From NCBI GenBank assembly GCA_030015575.1, contig CM057338.1:308391827-308455826 (forward strand): a stretch of DNA of 64,000 nt, written 5' to 3'. Positions 33,417 through 46,529 of this stretch are shown one piece after another. The translations under genes were made by a program, and so were the position numbers. Below the pieces are notes generated by a model that saw only the letters and a list, made by a program, of their open reading frames with translations, searched no databases and was not told where the DNA came from. The stretch comes from Agapanthus africanus (lineage: Eukaryota > Streptophyta > Magnoliopsida > Asparagales > Amaryllidaceae). Numbering within the stretch: the first letter of the stretch is position 1; each line of letters begins with the position of its first letter.

Positions 33417-33812
33417 GCTCTGATCAGTTCTATGCTCTGAGAATTAAGTTTCTCGTTTATAAGAGACTTTGTCTCACAGATCTAAGTTCTAAGTTCTTCC
33501 TTTTATGAAGAGAGACTTTGTCTCATGGATCTAAAAACTAAGTTCTTTTTATTTATGAAGAGATGCTTTGATCTCTTCTGTTTTTGCGAAAGACTTGGTC
33601 TTATAGATCTATGATCTATCAAAAGAACCAAGTTCTTCTGATGTGAGGATTAAACTCTTAAGAATTGAAGCGATGTTATGATCTCACTTCTTATCATTTA
33701 CCTTGAAGAAAAATTTCTTCTTCTGAGAGCTTGCTCTTCTTGTTTTGTTTTTTGAGAACATAAAGTTTATGGGGGGGGGGGTTCTTCTGTCTAAGACTTG
33801 AAGTCTTGGGTC

Positions 33813-33821
33813 CTTTATATA
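33813..33821 (-). promoter_or_regulatory. TATA box of Tat LTR copy 2
   Basis: Minus strand TATATAAAG in the context CCCCTATATAAAGGACCC, matching the TATA context of copy 1 at 17139. Confidence 0.5.
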
Positions 33822-34139
33822 GGGGAGGCTGATTTGTAGAATCAGTTAAGGAAATCTTTCTCTGATCGATTTGGGGATGTTTCCCCACCATTGGATCTTT
33901 GATCCTAGGGCTTCTGTTTTATAGAAGACAATCTTCTTGTTTTTAACAAGATTGGGAAAATATTTTCCCATACAGAACTTAGTCTGTATCTTGGTGATTT
34001 TTAATCACCATTGGATTTTTGATCCAACGGTGCTCCGATTTACAGACCACAATCTTTCCTGTTTGGAAAGATTTGACGAGTATGATTTTTTAATCATCTT
34101 CGTTGGATCTTTGATCCAAGGGTGGAGAACATTTAGTTC

Positions 34140-34490
34140 TAGAGCTGGCGCTTTCGTGCTTTTCACGTGAGGCGCTACCTCAGAGTCTTTGATTCTTGGT
34201 GCTAGCGCACTTAGCGCTAGTGCTCTCGTGCTTTGTACGTGAGGCGCTGCCTTAAAGTCATTAGCGCTAGCGCTCTCGTGCTTTGCACGTGAGGCGCTGC
34301 CTCAGAGTCATTAGCGCTGGTGCTCTTGGCGCTAGCGCTCTTGTACTTTACACATGAGCGCTGCTTCAGAGTCTTTGACTCCTAGTGCTGGCGCTCTTGG
34401 CGCTAGCGTTCTTGTGCTTTGCACTTGAGCGATGCCTCAGAGTTTTTGACTCCTAGCGCTGGCACTCTTGGCGCGAGCGCTCTTATGAGG
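34140..34490. repeat. Imperfect GCGCTAGCGCT modules
   Basis: About five diverged modules of 50-75 bp built from CTAGCGCTCT, GTGCTTTGCACGTGA and GGCGCTGCCTCAGAGTC. Related in style to the 77-bp array but not the same unit. Confidence 0.7.
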
Positions 34491-34660
34491 CACTGCTTCA
34501 TTTCAAATTTCAAATTTTGAAATTTTGAATAGAGCTTTGCTCTCTGATTGGGGAAACAAATGCCCCCCACCGTTGCGCTCACGTGGCTCACACGTGAGTG
34601 CAGCGGTGTATGCTTTTCCACCATTGGATCAACTTGTAAGTTGAATCGGCTCCCAGCGTC

Positions 34661-34668
34661 TATAAATA
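34661..34668 (+). promoter_or_regulatory. TATA box of the antisense PMD gene
   Basis: TATAAATA in the context GCGTCTATAAATAGGGC, on the strand opposite to the host Tat element. It is followed by a 5' leader with a plausible intron (donor GTAAGAATT at 34795, acceptor TTTTTCATGCAG at 35395) just before the ATG at 35401. Confidence 0.6.
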
Positions 34669-35400
34669 GGGCCTTTAGCCCTTAAGATGACTGTTTGTTC
34701 ATCTTCTTGTTTTTCTTGAGAATTAATTCTCCTCCAGAGCCAAGCTCTCTACCTTAAGAAACTTCTTAAGAGTCAAAACTCTGCCCAATCTTTGGTAAGA
34801 ATTAAACTTATTAACAGAGCTTTTCTCTTCTCAGATCATAGATCTTAAAAAAATGTTTTAGGGTTTTACCCATTAATATAGCCGCGCTCATCTTTAGATC
34901 ATAGATCTTCAAGATATAATCTTTTTAGGGTGATTTTAACCCATAAACTAGAACACTGTTCATCTTCCATGAAGAACTCTTAGAGTTTGTTCATAGATCC
35001 TGAAGATCTTGGTATTTTTAATTCATTAAAAGCTTTGCTTTTAGGGTTTTTGATGGATTATTCCATCTTCTTCGCAGAGCATGGCTCTTTAGAATTTTTG
35101 GGGGAAATTTTATTCCCTTCATCATTAATTCTGACAGATGTCATTTCTGTTGTAGAGCGCTGCTCTTAAGGGAGATTAACTCCTTGGCCCGAGGGGCCTC
35201 TCATTAAATGAGAATCCTTTTAGGATTTCCTATTTAATAAATGACTGTCTCATCCATGATGAGACGTCATCCAGATTTTGTGGGTCCTTTTTGGTCCCCT
35301 TCCATTGCATTGCAGTGCGGTACAAATTTTTAAAGTACCAAGTACCAAACTTGAACTGTAGCATTAATGGCTAACTCTTGTTCTTTTTCATGCAGGTACT

Positions 35401-38400
35401 ATGTCTTTCTACACTTCTTTCCCATTTATTCATTCGGAAAGCGGATTCCCTGAAGCGCCTGTAGATAGAGAAGTCTTCGTGTTGATCAAAGATCATGACC
35501 TAGAGCAAAAGAACCTTCATTTATGGGGGACGTGGTACAATCAAATCATCCAGGGTCGACGCAGCTTCTCTTGTGCGGTGCCTTCGGAGCCCATTCCGAC
35601 GATCCACTACGCCGACCCACCCCCATTGAACTTTGCCGTAGAGGAGGTCAATTGGACTTCGGAGGGTTGCCTTCAGCCCTCTATAGCCGCGATACCCGTA
35701 TAGCCGCCGATGGCTTTGGATACTCTGGGGCGGCGTATCTGTCAAGGCGAGTTGCGCCCTTGGGGATAGCCGTATATGATAGGATTGACTCCTCTCCATC
35801 CAGTCGGATATATGCCGTGGTCCTGGTACATTTTGTCGGCCAAGAGATCGCAGCTGCTGAAGCTTGGGCTGTACCCAGCAGTTTACGTGTCTCTCTTCCA
35901 ATATTCTACGCCTCCTGTATGGTGGGTCAAAGCTTTTCTGTAGCAATAGAATATTCCGACCCACACCTTCCTTCTGTCGGATCTGGAAGTTTCAATTTCT
36001 TTGGATGAGTTTGCGGAGATCTCCGGCTTACCTGTTAGGGGAGAACACCACGAGGAGCTACTTCCTCTGGACGAATACATCTTTGCCACCAAATCAGTGG
36101 TAATGGGCCTTACCCCGTAGAATGCCATTCAACACCGATTCCCGAGCTTGATCAAGGTGTTGAATATCTAGGAAAGTCTATTTCTAGAGTCCGGAGGGCA
36201 TGGAGTCGGCTACACAGACTTTATCACTCGCTTTCTTCGTCCGGAAGTCTTATCGAAGTAAGCTGCACTGTTCGCCAAGCTTGACGATCCGTTTGGTTTT
36301 GTTTTGGATAACCAACCGATGGTGGAGGAGGATTTAAAAAACTTCTTTATTACGGATGCCCCCGTCGTTCCTTTCGCAGAGCTTGCTTCTTCGGACGTCG
36401 ATGGAGAGACGTTCTTGCTCGGATTTATTGGCCTATGGCTAAACTGGTTCGTGCTCCCGATGCACTCTCGTTATATGAGGCCATCAGTCTTTTACCCAGC
36501 CCATCGTATGGTTGCGGGAACTTGAGTGGCCATCGGGATCGTAGGGTTGGCACACCTGTATCATGGTCTCAGCTTAGCGGCGGACACCACTCAGCCAGGC
36601 GTACAGCCCGTCACTTTCTCGCTGCACTATTTTACATCATGGATCGAGCTGCACGTGCTTGGCACTTTTGGAGCCCACAAATGACCTCGTTTCTATGACA
36701 GTTATAACTTCCCTCAGATTATATGGCTAGTTGATGCTTCCGTTTTAAACCCGACACAGCAGGAGGCTAGGGGTGTGGTCCTTCGTCCGCGTACGGTCGG
36801 AGATGGCATGACCTTTGTCGATAAGGTTTTAACTATCGGTAAAGATTCCTCTAAGACGGTACAGCCGCTGCGGGACACTTTCAAAGACAGGGCTTCTACA
36901 TTGAAGGCCCGGGAGATTTTGCACCTGTACTCAATCAGGACGGGCTTTTTGGTGTTCAGGCATAATGATTCGACGCTGTTTATGAGGTATAACCCACATC
37001 GGTTCGCTCAACAATCGAGCTACGATCAGGGTGTTCCGCTAGAGGCTTTCCTGGCTGAGCCGGCTGCTACAGAGGAAGGTTTTCGTAGCGCACTGCACCA
37101 TTTTATGCGGCTTAACACCGGGTCCAGCTTTTTTATCAGTGAGCCGAGCTGCGTTCCAAGGGTTTTGAACATATATGTGGCGTGATACCAGCATTTGATG
37201 GGCGCCGTTATCAGGGAAGAAAGAAGGCTTTTGCTCAATCGCAAAGGTGCGGTCCCCGCCGGCAATCCAGCTGTTCCTTTAAAGCAACGGACCACTGTTG
37301 GTCCTACTTTAAAAGAAGCTGTTGTGGCTGTTTTCCCGCTTGCTTTTCTTGATAAGCCTCTACCTCGTGCACCTGTAGAAGCGGTGGCTGCAGCATCTCC
37401 CGATTCTGGTGTGGGTATGGAGATCGGGACTCGTCGCCCAATGTTGCCCGCCAAGCGCAAGCTCCTGTTGCCGGCTGCCGGCATCCGCTCACAGAAGAAG
37501 AAGAAGTCGCTATTTTCTGCGGACGTTGCATTCGGCCAGGAGCTTCATGCTCCTTACAGCGAAGGCTTAAGTGAGTACGGGACTAATGAGGGTCTATTCA
37601 TCGCGCTTGCAGATGATACCAATCTTCAAGCTGCCTTTGAGGCTTCTGAGCGACTGGCTCACGATGAAGCAGCGCTGATTACTATCGCACAGTCAGGTAG
37701 ACTTCAGTCACATCTTTCCGCTGTTATCTTTCTTTTCTTATGCTTTGACTAATGCTTTCTTCTTCAACAAGTATCTCTGCCGATGAGGCTCTCGCTGCTT
37801 CCCTCAAAACATTTGAAGAGGAAGAGAGGCTCCGTGCTTCTTTAGGCCTTGGTATAATTTAGCTTATTATGCCTTCATTCCCTTTTTCTTTATTTGTAGT
37901 CTGACCCCCTCTTTCATTTTGTTGCAGGGACTACTTTGACGTGGGTTATCCCAAGTGCGGTGCCGATCCCAAGCGGTGATGCGGCGACGCTTCCAAAGCC
38001 GGCTATCGTGGCCCCAGCTCCCCCGTCAGTATCGCAAGAGGTTTCACTTAAACAGCCGATGACGTATACCGTAGCGGCTCCAGAGGCAGAACTTGGTTCG
38101 GACGATGACGTCATTTTGACGGAGGTCTTATGGAGATCGCTTCTTACCGCTTAGACCGACAAGAAGCGTAGAAAGCGTGCGGCGAGGGAACGTGATGTCA
38201 GCTTGGCTGTGTGTGTAGGTTCAAGCACCACCCCTTCTGTCGCTATTTTTCTAGAGGATGCTCCAGATGCCCTGTCTACCGCTCATAGACAGGTCATGCG
38301 CGCGGCTCGGGAGGAAACTGAGAATCCATTGCCAGGTAATGTAATGCCCGGTCTTTTCATTTTTACTCAATCCGCAAATTCTGATATACTATATCTTGCA

Positions 38401-39920
38401 GGGCCAAGCATTGGCGATGAGGCGGCAGGTGAGAAGACGGTGACCACAGAGCCCGAAATGGCTACTCTCTCTCAGGAGTCTGGGACTGCCCAAACCGCCG
38501 CTCTTTCCCCTTGCGGTTCCCTGTTATCGGCTGGCATTGTGAGTGTCACAACGGCCCTAGTCGAATCAGGGGACGAAGCCACGGGCGCCGAAACTATTCC
38601 ACTGAAGGAGAGCGAAGAAGCCGCTGCGCTTAGTGATGCTCTCGTCGCGGTTTCGGCTGATGACCTATCAGGTAGGTGTTGGGTCGCTGCTTCCTTTTAT
38701 TTCGCAATTTCTTTCAATTCGTTCTAACGGTATTTTGTTTGTAGGTGTAGCGAACGCTGAGATTGTGTCATCTGACACACCTCCGGTCGCCGCCATGACG
38801 GTTGTTGTCCCCTCGCCTTCTCCTATATCCTTTGGAATGCTGGAAGGTAAGGGTTTTCAACTTATCGGTTTCATCGTGGGTATTATCCTCCTTGTACTGA
38901 CAGTATATTGTCACAACCCTGCAGGAGTCCTTTTTGATCATCTGTATCAGGTGCTGAACCCGCATTTCTTCTTCCAGTCGGAAGTCAGTCAGTCTGCTGG
39001 TGTCGGTGAGTATAGTTTTTAACTGACATCCTTTCCTTCCTTTTACGGGCGACCATGTCATTTTTAATTCTTCTTTGAATTGATTACAGCGTTACAAATT
39101 GAAGGAGGGGACACGAGAATAGGCAAGCCACCGGTACTCCCAACTTTGCCACCTATTGCAACCGGTATAGTCGACTCAATTACTCGTACATTTTCTTTAT
39201 CTCGTGAGCCTACCTTTGACCATAACTTGTCTTGCAGCAATCGCATGAGCTCTAGCTTCCTTCGAGTCTCGCATCCTGATGCCGGCAGGGATCTTTTCTA
39301 GACGTCCATCTTCCAAAGGCGCTGCGACTAGCCTGCATATGTTGAATGAGGAGATTAACGCCGAGGCCCCTGCATTCGCTGCAGATTTTGCTGCTGAGGT
39401 TAATCCCATGCTGGCGATGCTTGTGCACTTCCATAGCAAGAGCGTCGTCGAGTCTTCGGTTAATTATTGCAGACAGCTCGAAACCTGCTTGCATGAGATT
39501 GAGCTCAAGCATCCCGCTCCGGAAGTGTTGGCTTTGAATTCCCAGCGGGTTGCATGGGTTGAGCAGAGTGTTTCTTTCCTTCGCCATTTTGAACAAGAGG
39601 CGACCTTGAGGCGGAAGGAACGCGAAGAGGCTTCAAGCGAATCTGCCCGGCTGCATACCGAGGTCAAAGTGAATGCTGAACAACTGAGAACCGTCTTTGA
39701 TAATCTGCAGCGATGCATTTCGGACGGGCTGGCACTGAGGCAGAAGCTTGACTTCATTGAGCGGGTTACGCAAAGTCGCGAAGCTGCCCAACGGGAAATC
39801 GATGAGAATGTTTCATCCTGTTTGCAGCAACGGACTCGATTCGAAGCGGAGCTGGCCGCGGCTGCTGCTCATGAAAAGGAGCTGAGAGGAGTGCGCGAGC
39901 GGCTTGTTGATTTGCTAAAA
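35401..39920 (+). pseudogene. Plant-mobile-domain-like protein, antisense gene of a Tat element
   Basis: Intron-bearing gene on the strand opposite to the Tat pol. Exon 1 (35401-37696) keeps one main frame with blocks typical of the PMD (aminotransferase-like) family: VSISLDEFAEISGLPVRGE at 35989, LNWF/PSVFYPAH near 36440-36500, and YHGLSLAADTTQPGVQPV at about 36560. A local frame shift spans about 35700-35985, and stops occur at 36118, 36169, 36259, 36523, 36682 and 37183. Seven GT...AG introns of 66-88 bp follow: 37697-37771, 37852-37927, 38336-38401, 38672-38744, 38847-38934, 39006-39089, 39165-39237. Later exons are Ala/Pro/Ser-rich with basic, NLS-like KKRRKRAARER (38160). The last exon is an open coiled coil (39279-39920). 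It is interrupted at 39921 by the tandem element and resumes at 59127. Function unknown. Confidence 0.7.
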
Positions 39921-42900
39921 TGTCACGACCCGAAATTGGCACGTGACGGTCCTAATACTACGCAACGCCTAAAGACGTAACGCAGTAAAAGAAAGCCAAA
40001 ATCCAGAAATCTAAACCAAGGAAATACGGAAAAGATAATATAAGTTTTTGAAAACATTTGAAATCGCAACCTAAATTCTTTAAAAGTCCTACTTTCTTTC
40101 TTTAAAATTTTAGCAACACCCCTTTTTGTAAAAACTGGCCCAAAGACAGAAAACAATCACATCATAAATATACGACGCCGTAGCGAAGAAATAAGAGACA
40201 ATCGAGAGAAAGCTGTATATAGAAGACAACAAATCCACAAATAATATACAATAACGTCCTCACTAAGTCTCTAAGTCAACAACATACTAGTAGATGGAGA
40301 GTACAAAATACAACGAATGTACAATATGAAATACAGATAATCATCCAACCCACCTAAGCAAAATAGTACTGTGAGCTGATGCGGTATCTGTAGCAAAAGA
40401 TGATAGCTGAATAGCGGAATAGCCTGCCTCAACTACTCGGGGGAACAACCTGAACCACCTGTGGCACAACGGGGGTGAGTTGCCAACTTGTGAATAGTAG
40501 ATAACATATGCAGGTAATCGCAGGAATGTACGTACAGTATGAATCTAAGGTATGCGATTACAGTAATAACATGTCATGCGGATGCTGAATAAAGGAAGGT
40601 ACACTAGCAGGTACAATCAATATGTGAAGCAATAGTAACATGACAATAATATGCAATAACCATGCAATAGGGATATGAGAATGTAAATATGCAACTATCA
40701 TAAGGGTACACTAACAGGTACTACCAATATATGAAACTGTGTATAAAATAGATAAGTGTGAGGTATGGGGTAAAATATGTCGTTTCCACGGAAACCTGAC
40801 ATCGTGGTAGGATCACAATCCATCAAGACACTCAAATCCCAATTCCTCAAATCAGCCCCCACATTGGGCACTCACATCATATAAGTCTCACATCTCCTCA
40901 ATGTACAATATCGAGTAATCTCTTATATCCCGAATGTACAAATCAGCAATCATATAGGTATGTCCAATGTCCAATCTCAATGAATCGCCTAATAACCCAA
41001 GTCAAATCTCCAGTAAGAATCTAACATCCTAAAGGTATATATATACAGAAATAAATATGATGGGGGCAATACACATATATTAGCGTCCCATTCCACTAAT
41101 ATTAGTGTAAGGGTATATATAACAACGGCTAAATCCCCTGTTATATATACAAAGGTATTAAAAGAAATATCATGAAAACAATGTGCCAAGCATCGACACA
41201 GAAATCCTGATCACGTATCATACGCTATCCCGAAAGCACGAGTGCCTAGCTCTGACCCTCGCCTTTCGACGTATGCATACGTACATGACTCCCAGCGGTG
41301 TCTCTGTGATCCCCCGCCGAGTCATGGGTACTGTCACCGGTAGGTACTCGCCCGCCTCCAGGCTCAATCGGCAAAGTCCATCGATCTTCTTGCCGAGGGG
41401 AACCATACCGGGCCCCACCATGTACTCTCATACGACAACCACACCTCGTATGGAGTATATAATCAGCACCGATAAAACTCATGGTGGACGCGCAAATATC
41501 ATATCAAGGAAATCGGGTTTTTCAATGTATGCATAATTTCATGAACTCCCACGGTTCTCAAATCCCGAAAACACCATGTAAAATCCAAATAAATAAATGC
41601 GCAAATCCAGGAACAATATGTGCGATATATCCGAAATGCAAGCATATGAATGAAAATATGTAGCTGAAACCAGATGTATGCAAAATCAAAAAGGTACAGC
41701 TAAGTATAGGTGTCTACCTATAAGCAAATGGTATGGTATACCCCACTGGGTATAAGTAAAATATGAGCAAGGTATACCTGTAGCTGTATCGTAAGGTGTA
41801 TATGTACCTATCACTAAAGGTATGATACACTGTAGGTATACCGATAAACTAGATGTCATGTGTGATAAGCAATGGTATCTATAATGGTTGGTGTGTGACA
41901 TGGCAATTATTGACGGTGTGTGTGTAGCATACAATCCGTACTCGTGCAACATGAACCGTCAATAATGTGTGCAGTGTCCTACGGCTGCTAGTCACAGTAC
42001 AGCTATATCAAGGAAATAAAGTAAAAGCGCTATTCTAACAATGACGTAGAATATGCGACAAATATTAGAATCCTAGCCCAGACGCATAACGCCATGCGGG
42101 CGATTCCCCTGTAGATGTTAAATCTACTCACCTACGCTCCACGCTAGGTGAATCCTACCATCTGCTCCCCCCTGTAGTAGTGTCCGTAGTCCCTGCCTGC
42201 AAACCTGCAAATAAGACACGGAAATCATTTATAAGCCAAAAATTCCGCGAAACGCAATATCGAACCAAAACGAGAAACTCACGTCGTGAACTAAACGCGC
42301 GTGTGCACGATACGCTGATTCGTGTGTGTACGCGTCTGAAACTATCGCGACACGCCGCGATACGCTGGATCACAGAACCCACTCACGTATCGCGCGTATC
42401 GCGCAAACACAACGGACATGCAAAACGATATTTGATCCCAGATTTTCCTACAGGTCAAATCTTACAAAACTATACATGCCAAAACGCTATAATACACTGC
42501 AGAGTACCCTATACCAAACCTCAAGACCCAAGCCTCTGACCTGGCCGCAATTTGCGTCCAGATGGATTAAAACTGCGGCCCAAGGTGGGAAAGGGTGGCT
42601 CGTGTTCTGGGTGTGTGTTCTAGACCTAACAAGCATGCTCCAGTTTCCTCAATTTTATCCTGAAGTGTCTGGGTCAATAGCAGATCACAGAAAGTCACAA
42701 ATATCGCTTAAAAACACCAATTTTGCACAAAGCACAAACCCTATGGTATTTTAGTGAAATCTGGGTTATTTCTCAGTTGAAGTGACCCTAATAACACTTA
42801 AATAGGTAGGGTTAACTAACACAATCATCACTATATCAAACTTCCTCTCAAAACACCATAATTAGCACTAAACTAGCTAATTAACACTAACCGACACCAA

Positions 42901-43767
42901 ATATCACATAAACCAAGCAACTAGGAGATTGGGTTCAGAAAATATACCCAAAGAACCCTAGAGAACCCTAAGAAGCAGGTGAAGAAGTGTGTGAGGGGTT
43001 GCTACTGCTGCTGGGGCTCCTGCTGCTACAGTTGCTGCTACTGCTGCTTGCTTCTGCAGCTGTTGCTGATGCTGGTGCCACTGCTGCTGCTTCTGTTGTT
43101 GTTGATGCTGAGGTTGTTGTTGCTGCCCCTGGTGCTGATGCTAATGGTGCTGCTTCTTGCTTCGACTGCTGCTGAAGCTGCCTGCTACTGCTGCTACTGC
43201 ATCTTCTTCTGCTGCTGGTGCTGATGTTGTTGTTGTTGTCACTGCTGCTACTGCTGCTGTCTTCTGCTGCTGCTCTCTCTCTTGGTGTGAGTGTGTGTGT
43301 GAGTTTGAGAGTGAGAGGATCAGAGAAATGAGTGAGAATGAGGGAACACCAACAAGTCTACCCCCTCCTCTCTCTCTCTCTTCATTAATGAAGGCATAGG
43401 CAAGCCATGATGCCCCATCATGCACTCTCTCTCTCTTTCTCTCACCAAGGTCAACACAAAGAAACTCAATTTAAAAAACCTTTTTCAAATTCATTTTAAA
43501 ACAACCATCATACTTAAAACCCATAATACTTAAAACAAAACTAAAAGCTAGATTAGAGAAAATGGTTAGTTAACCATGATTGCTAATCATGGTTAAACCC
43601 CCAAAACAACCCTAGTTATCATGCACAAGTGTGTGCAAGCCTAGGAAAAATCTAATAAAATATTCAATAAATAGAATAAAATAATTGAAAACCAATTTGG
43701 TAAACTTTTTATTAAAAACTATACATTAAAATATAATTAGTTACAAAACACCTTCTAAGGTGTTACA
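39921..43767 (-). repeat. LTR 1 of the array
   Basis: 3847 bp. Plus strand runs TGTCACGACCCG to AAGGTGTTACA. Contains a GCT/TGC-rich trinucleotide block at about 42995-43275. A TATTTAAG box (minus strand, about 42797-42804) is a candidate promoter. Confidence 0.93.
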
Positions 43768-46527
43768 ATCTCCCCCCCTTAAAAGAAATTCGTCCCCGAA
43801 TTTAAAATATACTGTTACGCGTACCTTCAAAGAGAAGATTACAACCGTCAAATCTCGCTCGCAGCCTCCCAAGTGATTTCTTCACTATACGGCTACGTCC
43901 AAGAAAAACCCTTCACAGATGGCAAGACCCTTGACCGATATTTCTCCACCTGCCGAGCCATTAACACAATTGGCTGCTGGTGGACGAAAGATCGCGTCCA
44001 CGCCCAATGGTCTGGTGCCAAATCAAGTGAGAAAGGTCATGAAGGTAATTGTAAAGATCATCACAAGGAATACGGGGTGAAAATACAATAATCTGGATGG
44101 AAGTGCCAAATTAAGGGCAACGAAACTAACTCGCTTATAGGATCTCAGAAGGACCAAAATTCTGGGATAAGCTTCCCAAAATCCAACACGTCTTTTATCG
44201 GAAAAATCCATAGGAATACATGGTCTGTCCCTGCGATCTCGAGTCTATGACCAACACAGTCGGCATAAGACCTCAGTTCGCAATGGACAATTCCCATCCT
44301 GACCTAACACAACTGGACCATCTCCGAAGTCTCTAGACTAGCTAGGGTCCAAAGTCCTACTCACGCAGAGTCAGAAAAACAACAGACTGGTGATCGACAC
44401 GACCTAACCCCTAAGCCTAAGGGTGGTCAATTGGAGTGTCTCCTGATAATAGCTATCGAAGGAGAACCCTAACGATGGCGAGTGACGATCCCCAACTGCC
44501 GACAACAATCAAAACAAACACACCACTTAATAAAGAACAACTGAGCAAACTGAGTATAACCGGACGACAAGAATCCGAATGGAGTCGCACCCTGACTAAA
44601 CTTGGGTAGAAACCATAACGAAATTCGTGGAGATCTGCTCCCACTCCTACTTCGGAACGGTTAAAGATTGCAACTCTCCAGCCGGCCTCAGATGCTCGAC
44701 CCAAACACACAACAAGACAGACACCTTGAAACGAAACCTGAAATTTCTCTTTACATCCCTGTTCACCTGTAACTATCTCATAAGTCACGTCAAAGCTGGT
44801 GGAATTTGAATGAATACAGAGAGTTGACTGATGTACTTTCTCTAGGATTTCGCGTCTCTACCTGATAACATCAGGCACACCCACGCGTCCCTAACTTAGC
44901 ACACCGTGTCATAAATCAAGGAATCCGAATCATTACCCAGCCGAATATGCTCAAGTATCTCTGACGTACGAGCATCGACGGGCAGCGTCCCGCGAAAACG
45001 ATTCAAGGAAAGTGGTCTGGCGCGGACATGAGCAAGCTGTCCCCTCCGTAGAGACGAACTTAAGCTGTACTCAACGATCACACAAGAATCGTAAATCTGC
45101 ATAAGACTATCACAACAATCCAAATCCGCTGCAGGAAGATGTACATTAAGCTCTGGTGGTCCGTGAAAATCTGACATGACTCTCGAACAGACAGTGCCTC
45201 CAAATCTCCAACGCAAAACCACCGCGGCCATCTCCAGATCATGAATGGAATATCCTCCTCGTACTCCCTCCAAATGTAGGGAAGCAAAAGCGACAACCCT
45301 ATAGTGTCACCTCAGTACACACTCGAGCCCACTCAAGAAACATTACAGTTAAACAACAAGGTCGCCCGAACCAAAAACAAAGAAAGAACTGATGCAGTTG
45401 TTTAACAGAATCCTCAACTGCCGAAAATTCCGCACATATGCCTCAGTCCAAAGAAAAGAAACCTCCTTTCTGGTCAATTCAGTTGACGGTGCAACACTAC
45501 TCTAGCAATCCTGCATGAAACAGCGGTAGAAACCTGGTAAGCCCAACAATCTGCGGATCTTCGTCCTGCACACATGTCTGGACCTAAGCTGTACGGCCAC
45601 GATCTCCCTCGGAACCATACGAAACTGTCTCCCGTGACTACAAGACCTAGGATTCAAAACCAAACAAGCCTGAAGAAACACGCCGAGAATTTTGCAAACT
45701 GCTGGTGCTCGCCCAGTATCTGCATAACAAATCCTCAAGTGCTACTACTGTCCCTCAAGACACATTAAATAGACCAGAATGTCGTAAATAACACAACAAA
45801 AACTGGTCAAGGAACGGCCTGAAGATATCTGGTTCATCACATTTACAAATGCTGCTAGGGCACTGGTGAGTCCAACGACTCACAAAAACACACAAAGCCC
45901 GTCGCACGCATAAGGCAGTCTTCGGAATGCCATCACTCCGAATCCGCAATAATGATGACCTGATCCCAAACAAACTTAGGAAATGTTTCGCACTCTGGAG
46001 CTGATCGAGGAAATCGTCACGGCGAGGTGAAGGATACCTATCCGCACCGTAAGCCGGTTCAATTGACGATCCGTCAATACACAACCTCAAACTGCCATCT
46101 TTCTCCTTGACGAGCAGAATTAGGAGCTTCCAAAAGCGAGACACTCAGGCGCACAAAACTCCCAAACCACAACTCTGCAGCTGATCCTTAAGCTCCCTAA
46201 GCTTCGCCGGCTTATCCGGAACAACGTCGGAAAAACTCTCGCACGAAAGGAACACCGGTCCAACAACCCTCTGTGGCTACGGTATCACGAATGAACGCCA
46301 AGAATCCACGACATCTCCTCAGTAGCCGACTAGCGAAAAAGGCTGAATTCAAGCTGTGAGAGGCGGCACAACTATCCACCTGCACAACGAGAACTGACTT
46401 GCCGGGGAAAACAACCCTGACTGTTTCCTCACGGTAGTCCACAACCACCTAGCACGTAATTAACCAGTCCGTGCCCAGGAGAACGTCAAATCCAACAACT
46501 CTAGAAGGATCAAAACGACGGACGAAT
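43768..46527 (-). pseudogene. Array copy 1: decayed protease-RT-RNase H-integrase
   Basis: Starting at 43768 the plus strand reads a pyrimidine tract (minus-strand PPT AAGGGGGGGAGAT). Minus-strand scraps in order: protease end FDVLLGTDWLI (about 46480), linker YREETVRVVFPG, RT LLVKEKDGSLRLCIDG (about 46112), GLPGFYR (about 45510), RNase H IWRWPRWF and IFTDHQSLMYIF (about 45150), integrase RSCRSPVC (about 44370), DHVFLWIF (about 44210), then chromodomain-like EITWEAASEI (about 43870). Frames change constantly, the RT active-site box is not recognisable, and stops are frequent. It cannot encode enzymes. Confidence 0.8.
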
Positions 46528-46529
46528 CT

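Larger units (their letters stand above)
31944..34500 (-). repeat. 3' LTR region of a Tat-lineage element (copy 2)
   Basis: Begins TGTTCTCCGCCG at 31944 inside chromovirus pol; CTAGG (31939-31943) would be one target duplication. Bases 31944-32400 are the reverse complement of Tat LTR copy 1. A minus-strand TATA lies at 33813. It contains 22-27-bp repeats of TTTAAAGACATCATAGTCT (about 32515-32655), the 77-bp array (33043-33416) and a G11 run (33771-33781). The other end was not located; about 34500 is a guess based on U3 length. Confidence 0.55.

Noticed and set aside
35521-35964. 147-aa minus-strand ORF, and 37026-37484 minus
   Set aside because: Antisense shadows of the GC-richer PMD exon.
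41183-41536. Conserved ORFs of about 60-120 aa repeated three times (also 48854-49219, 56526-56891)
   Set aside because: They lie inside the LTRs, recur only because the LTR recurs, and overlap open frames on both strands with no domain.
42979-43425. Leucine/cysteine-rich or alanine-rich proteins, and equivalents at 50651-51094 and 58334-58783
   Set aside because: Translations of the trinucleotide block within the LTR; no gene context.
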